Source: Streptomyces sp. NRRL S-118 (GTDB lineage Bacteria > Actinomycetota > Actinomycetes > Streptomycetales > Streptomycetaceae). Taken from it: 16,261 nucleotides of DNA. The stretch spans positions 100,364-116,624 of the forward strand of contig NZ_KL591017.1 in the NCBI RefSeq assembly GCF_000716335.1, written 5' to 3'. Below, one piece after another: positions 15,762 through 16,261 of this stretch (the first letter of the stretch is position 1; every line of letters begins with the position of its first letter). The notes under the pieces are model-generated. The model had not been told where the DNA came from. It saw only the letters and a program-made list of their open reading frames with translations, and did not search any database. A program made the translations under genes and the position numbers.

Positions 15762-15779
15762 ATGAGGACCGGTCCACAT
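15762..15779. promoter_or_regulatory. Near-perfect 18-bp palindrome
   Basis: ATG-A-GGACCGGTCC-A-CAT: a perfect 10-bp core (15766-15775) flanked by matching ATG/CAT with one A/A mismatch. It begins at the predicted transcription start of the 15728 promoter candidate. It could be an operator or a leader hairpin. Confidence 0.35.
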
Positions 15780-15865
15780 CATTCGGGTGCTGTGTCGAGA
15801 ATTCCTCGGTTCCGGAGTTTCCGCCGCACGGAGGGCTCGTTACAGATGACAGGGCGCCACACGGC

Positions 15866-15882
15866 GTGACCCTCCAAGTCAC
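15866..15882. promoter_or_regulatory. GTGAC-N7-GTCAC inverted repeat
   Basis: GTGAC (15866-15870) and GTCAC (15878-15882) are spaced exactly as in the 17-bp repeat at 2586-2602, with half-sites swapped. It lies 57 bases before the ATG at 15940. Confidence 0.35.
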
Positions 15883-15939
15883 TTGCCGCAGGCGCGAGTT
15901 GTCGCGAACAGCCGTCCACTCAGGAAGGACTCACCACCC

Positions 15940-16212
15940 ATGAAGCCCACGAAGGTTGCCGCCGTCGTCGCCGGTTCCGTGATGGCTCTGGGCGTCGCCG
16001 CCCCGGCCTTTGCCGCCGACAGCCTCACCCCCTCCAGCCTCAACGGTGCGGTCGACACGCTGGGCAAGCGCGGCCTGACCGAGTCCGTCCCGTCCGACGC
16101 GGTGGGCAAGGCGGCCGACAACAAGCTCGTCGGCAAGGTGACCGACACCGCGGGCGACCTCAAGCCGCAGGGGCAGGGGCTGCTCGGCGGGCTGCCGCTG
16201 GGCGGCAAGTAA
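15940..16212 (+). CDS. Small secreted protein of unknown function (90 aa)
   Basis: A 90-aa precursor with a clear Sec signal peptide: MKPTK, a hydrophobic core VAAVVAGSVMALGVAA, and an AFAA-type cleavage site near residue 26. The mature part is about 64 aa, with no Cys. It has polar repeats built around Gly-Lys (DTLGKRGL, DAVGKAAD, KLVGKVTDT) and a Gly/Leu-rich end (GLLGGLPLGGK). It is not a chaplin: it lacks the VQVPVHIP and CGN landmarks, although its signal peptide resembles that of chaplin 1. AGGAAGGA precedes the ATG at 15940. A palindrome at the window edge probably terminates it. Function is unknown; a surface or wall-associated role is suggested only by its location. Confidence 0.82.
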   Translation: MKPTKVAAVVAGSVMALGVAAPAFAADSLTPSSLNGAVDTLGKRGLTESVPSDAVGKAADNKLVGKVTDTAGDLKPQGQGLLGGLPLGGK

Positions 16213-16243
16213 GCGCCACACGCGCCACCGTACGGGGCCGGGG

Positions 16244-16261
16244 CGGGACGACGTCGTCCCG
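16244..16261 (+). terminator. Perfect 18-bp palindrome at window edge, likely terminator
   Basis: CGGGACGAC (16244-16252) and GTCGTCCCG (16253-16261) are exact reverse complements, 31 bases after the stop of the 90-aa gene. The stem may continue past the window. No T-run can be seen because the sequence ends here. Confidence 0.55.

Overview
The window is high-GC DNA with strongly third-position-GC coding, and it carries chaplin genes, a probable rodlin start and a DUF6479-type small membrane protein. This combination points to a Streptomyces chromosome (basis: established distribution of chaplins/rodlins; species not determined).

Layout. (1) 1-130: the start of a secreted-protein gene running off the left edge on the minus strand, probably a rodlin, with a sigma-BldN-like promoter. 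(2) 227-2453, plus strand: a DUF6479-like membrane protein, a cytochrome P450 that keeps the ExxR and heme-Cys motifs but lacks the I-helix acid/Thr pair, and a small 63-aa ORF. (3) 2635-2868: a short chaplin. (4) 3142-4455: a secreted GH26-type glycoside hydrolase with a Pro/Glu linker and a small C-terminal Cys-containing tail. (5) 4483-14094, minus strand: eight overlapping genes for an exopolysaccharide (EPS). In transcription order they are GT4 glycosyltransferase, polyprenyl-phosphate sugar-1-phosphate transferase, O-antigen ligase/polymerase-like membrane protein, MurJ-type flippase, NodB deacetylase, second GT4, Wzz-like chain-length protein and BcsL/CelD-type acetyltransferase. (6) 14095-14513: divergent control region. 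(7) 14514-14753: a second short chaplin. (8) 15048-16212: two small secreted proteins of unknown function.

How the genes may work together (inference). The operon has the parts of a Wzx/Wzy-like pathway. One sugar-phosphate transferase starts the repeat unit on undecaprenyl phosphate. Two GT4 enzymes extend it. The deacetylase and acetyltransferase may edit it. The MurJ-like protein would flip it, and the polymerase plus Wzz-like protein would assemble and size it. The secreted GH26 enzyme, convergent with the operon, may trim or release the polymer. Two chaplins flank this block. This suggests a cell-surface island in which a polysaccharide and the amyloid aerial-hypha sheath are made in the same developmental programme.

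Regulation. Two sites fit a CGCAAC-N16-NGTTGN pattern close to the sigma-BldN consensus as I recall it (CGTAAC-N16-CGTTGA), and a third has a perfect -10. Each is followed, near the predicted transcription start, by a short hairpin or palindrome. GTNAC-type inverted repeats lie upstream of three of the secreted-protein genes. No tRNA, rRNA, CRISPR array, transposase or phage gene was seen.
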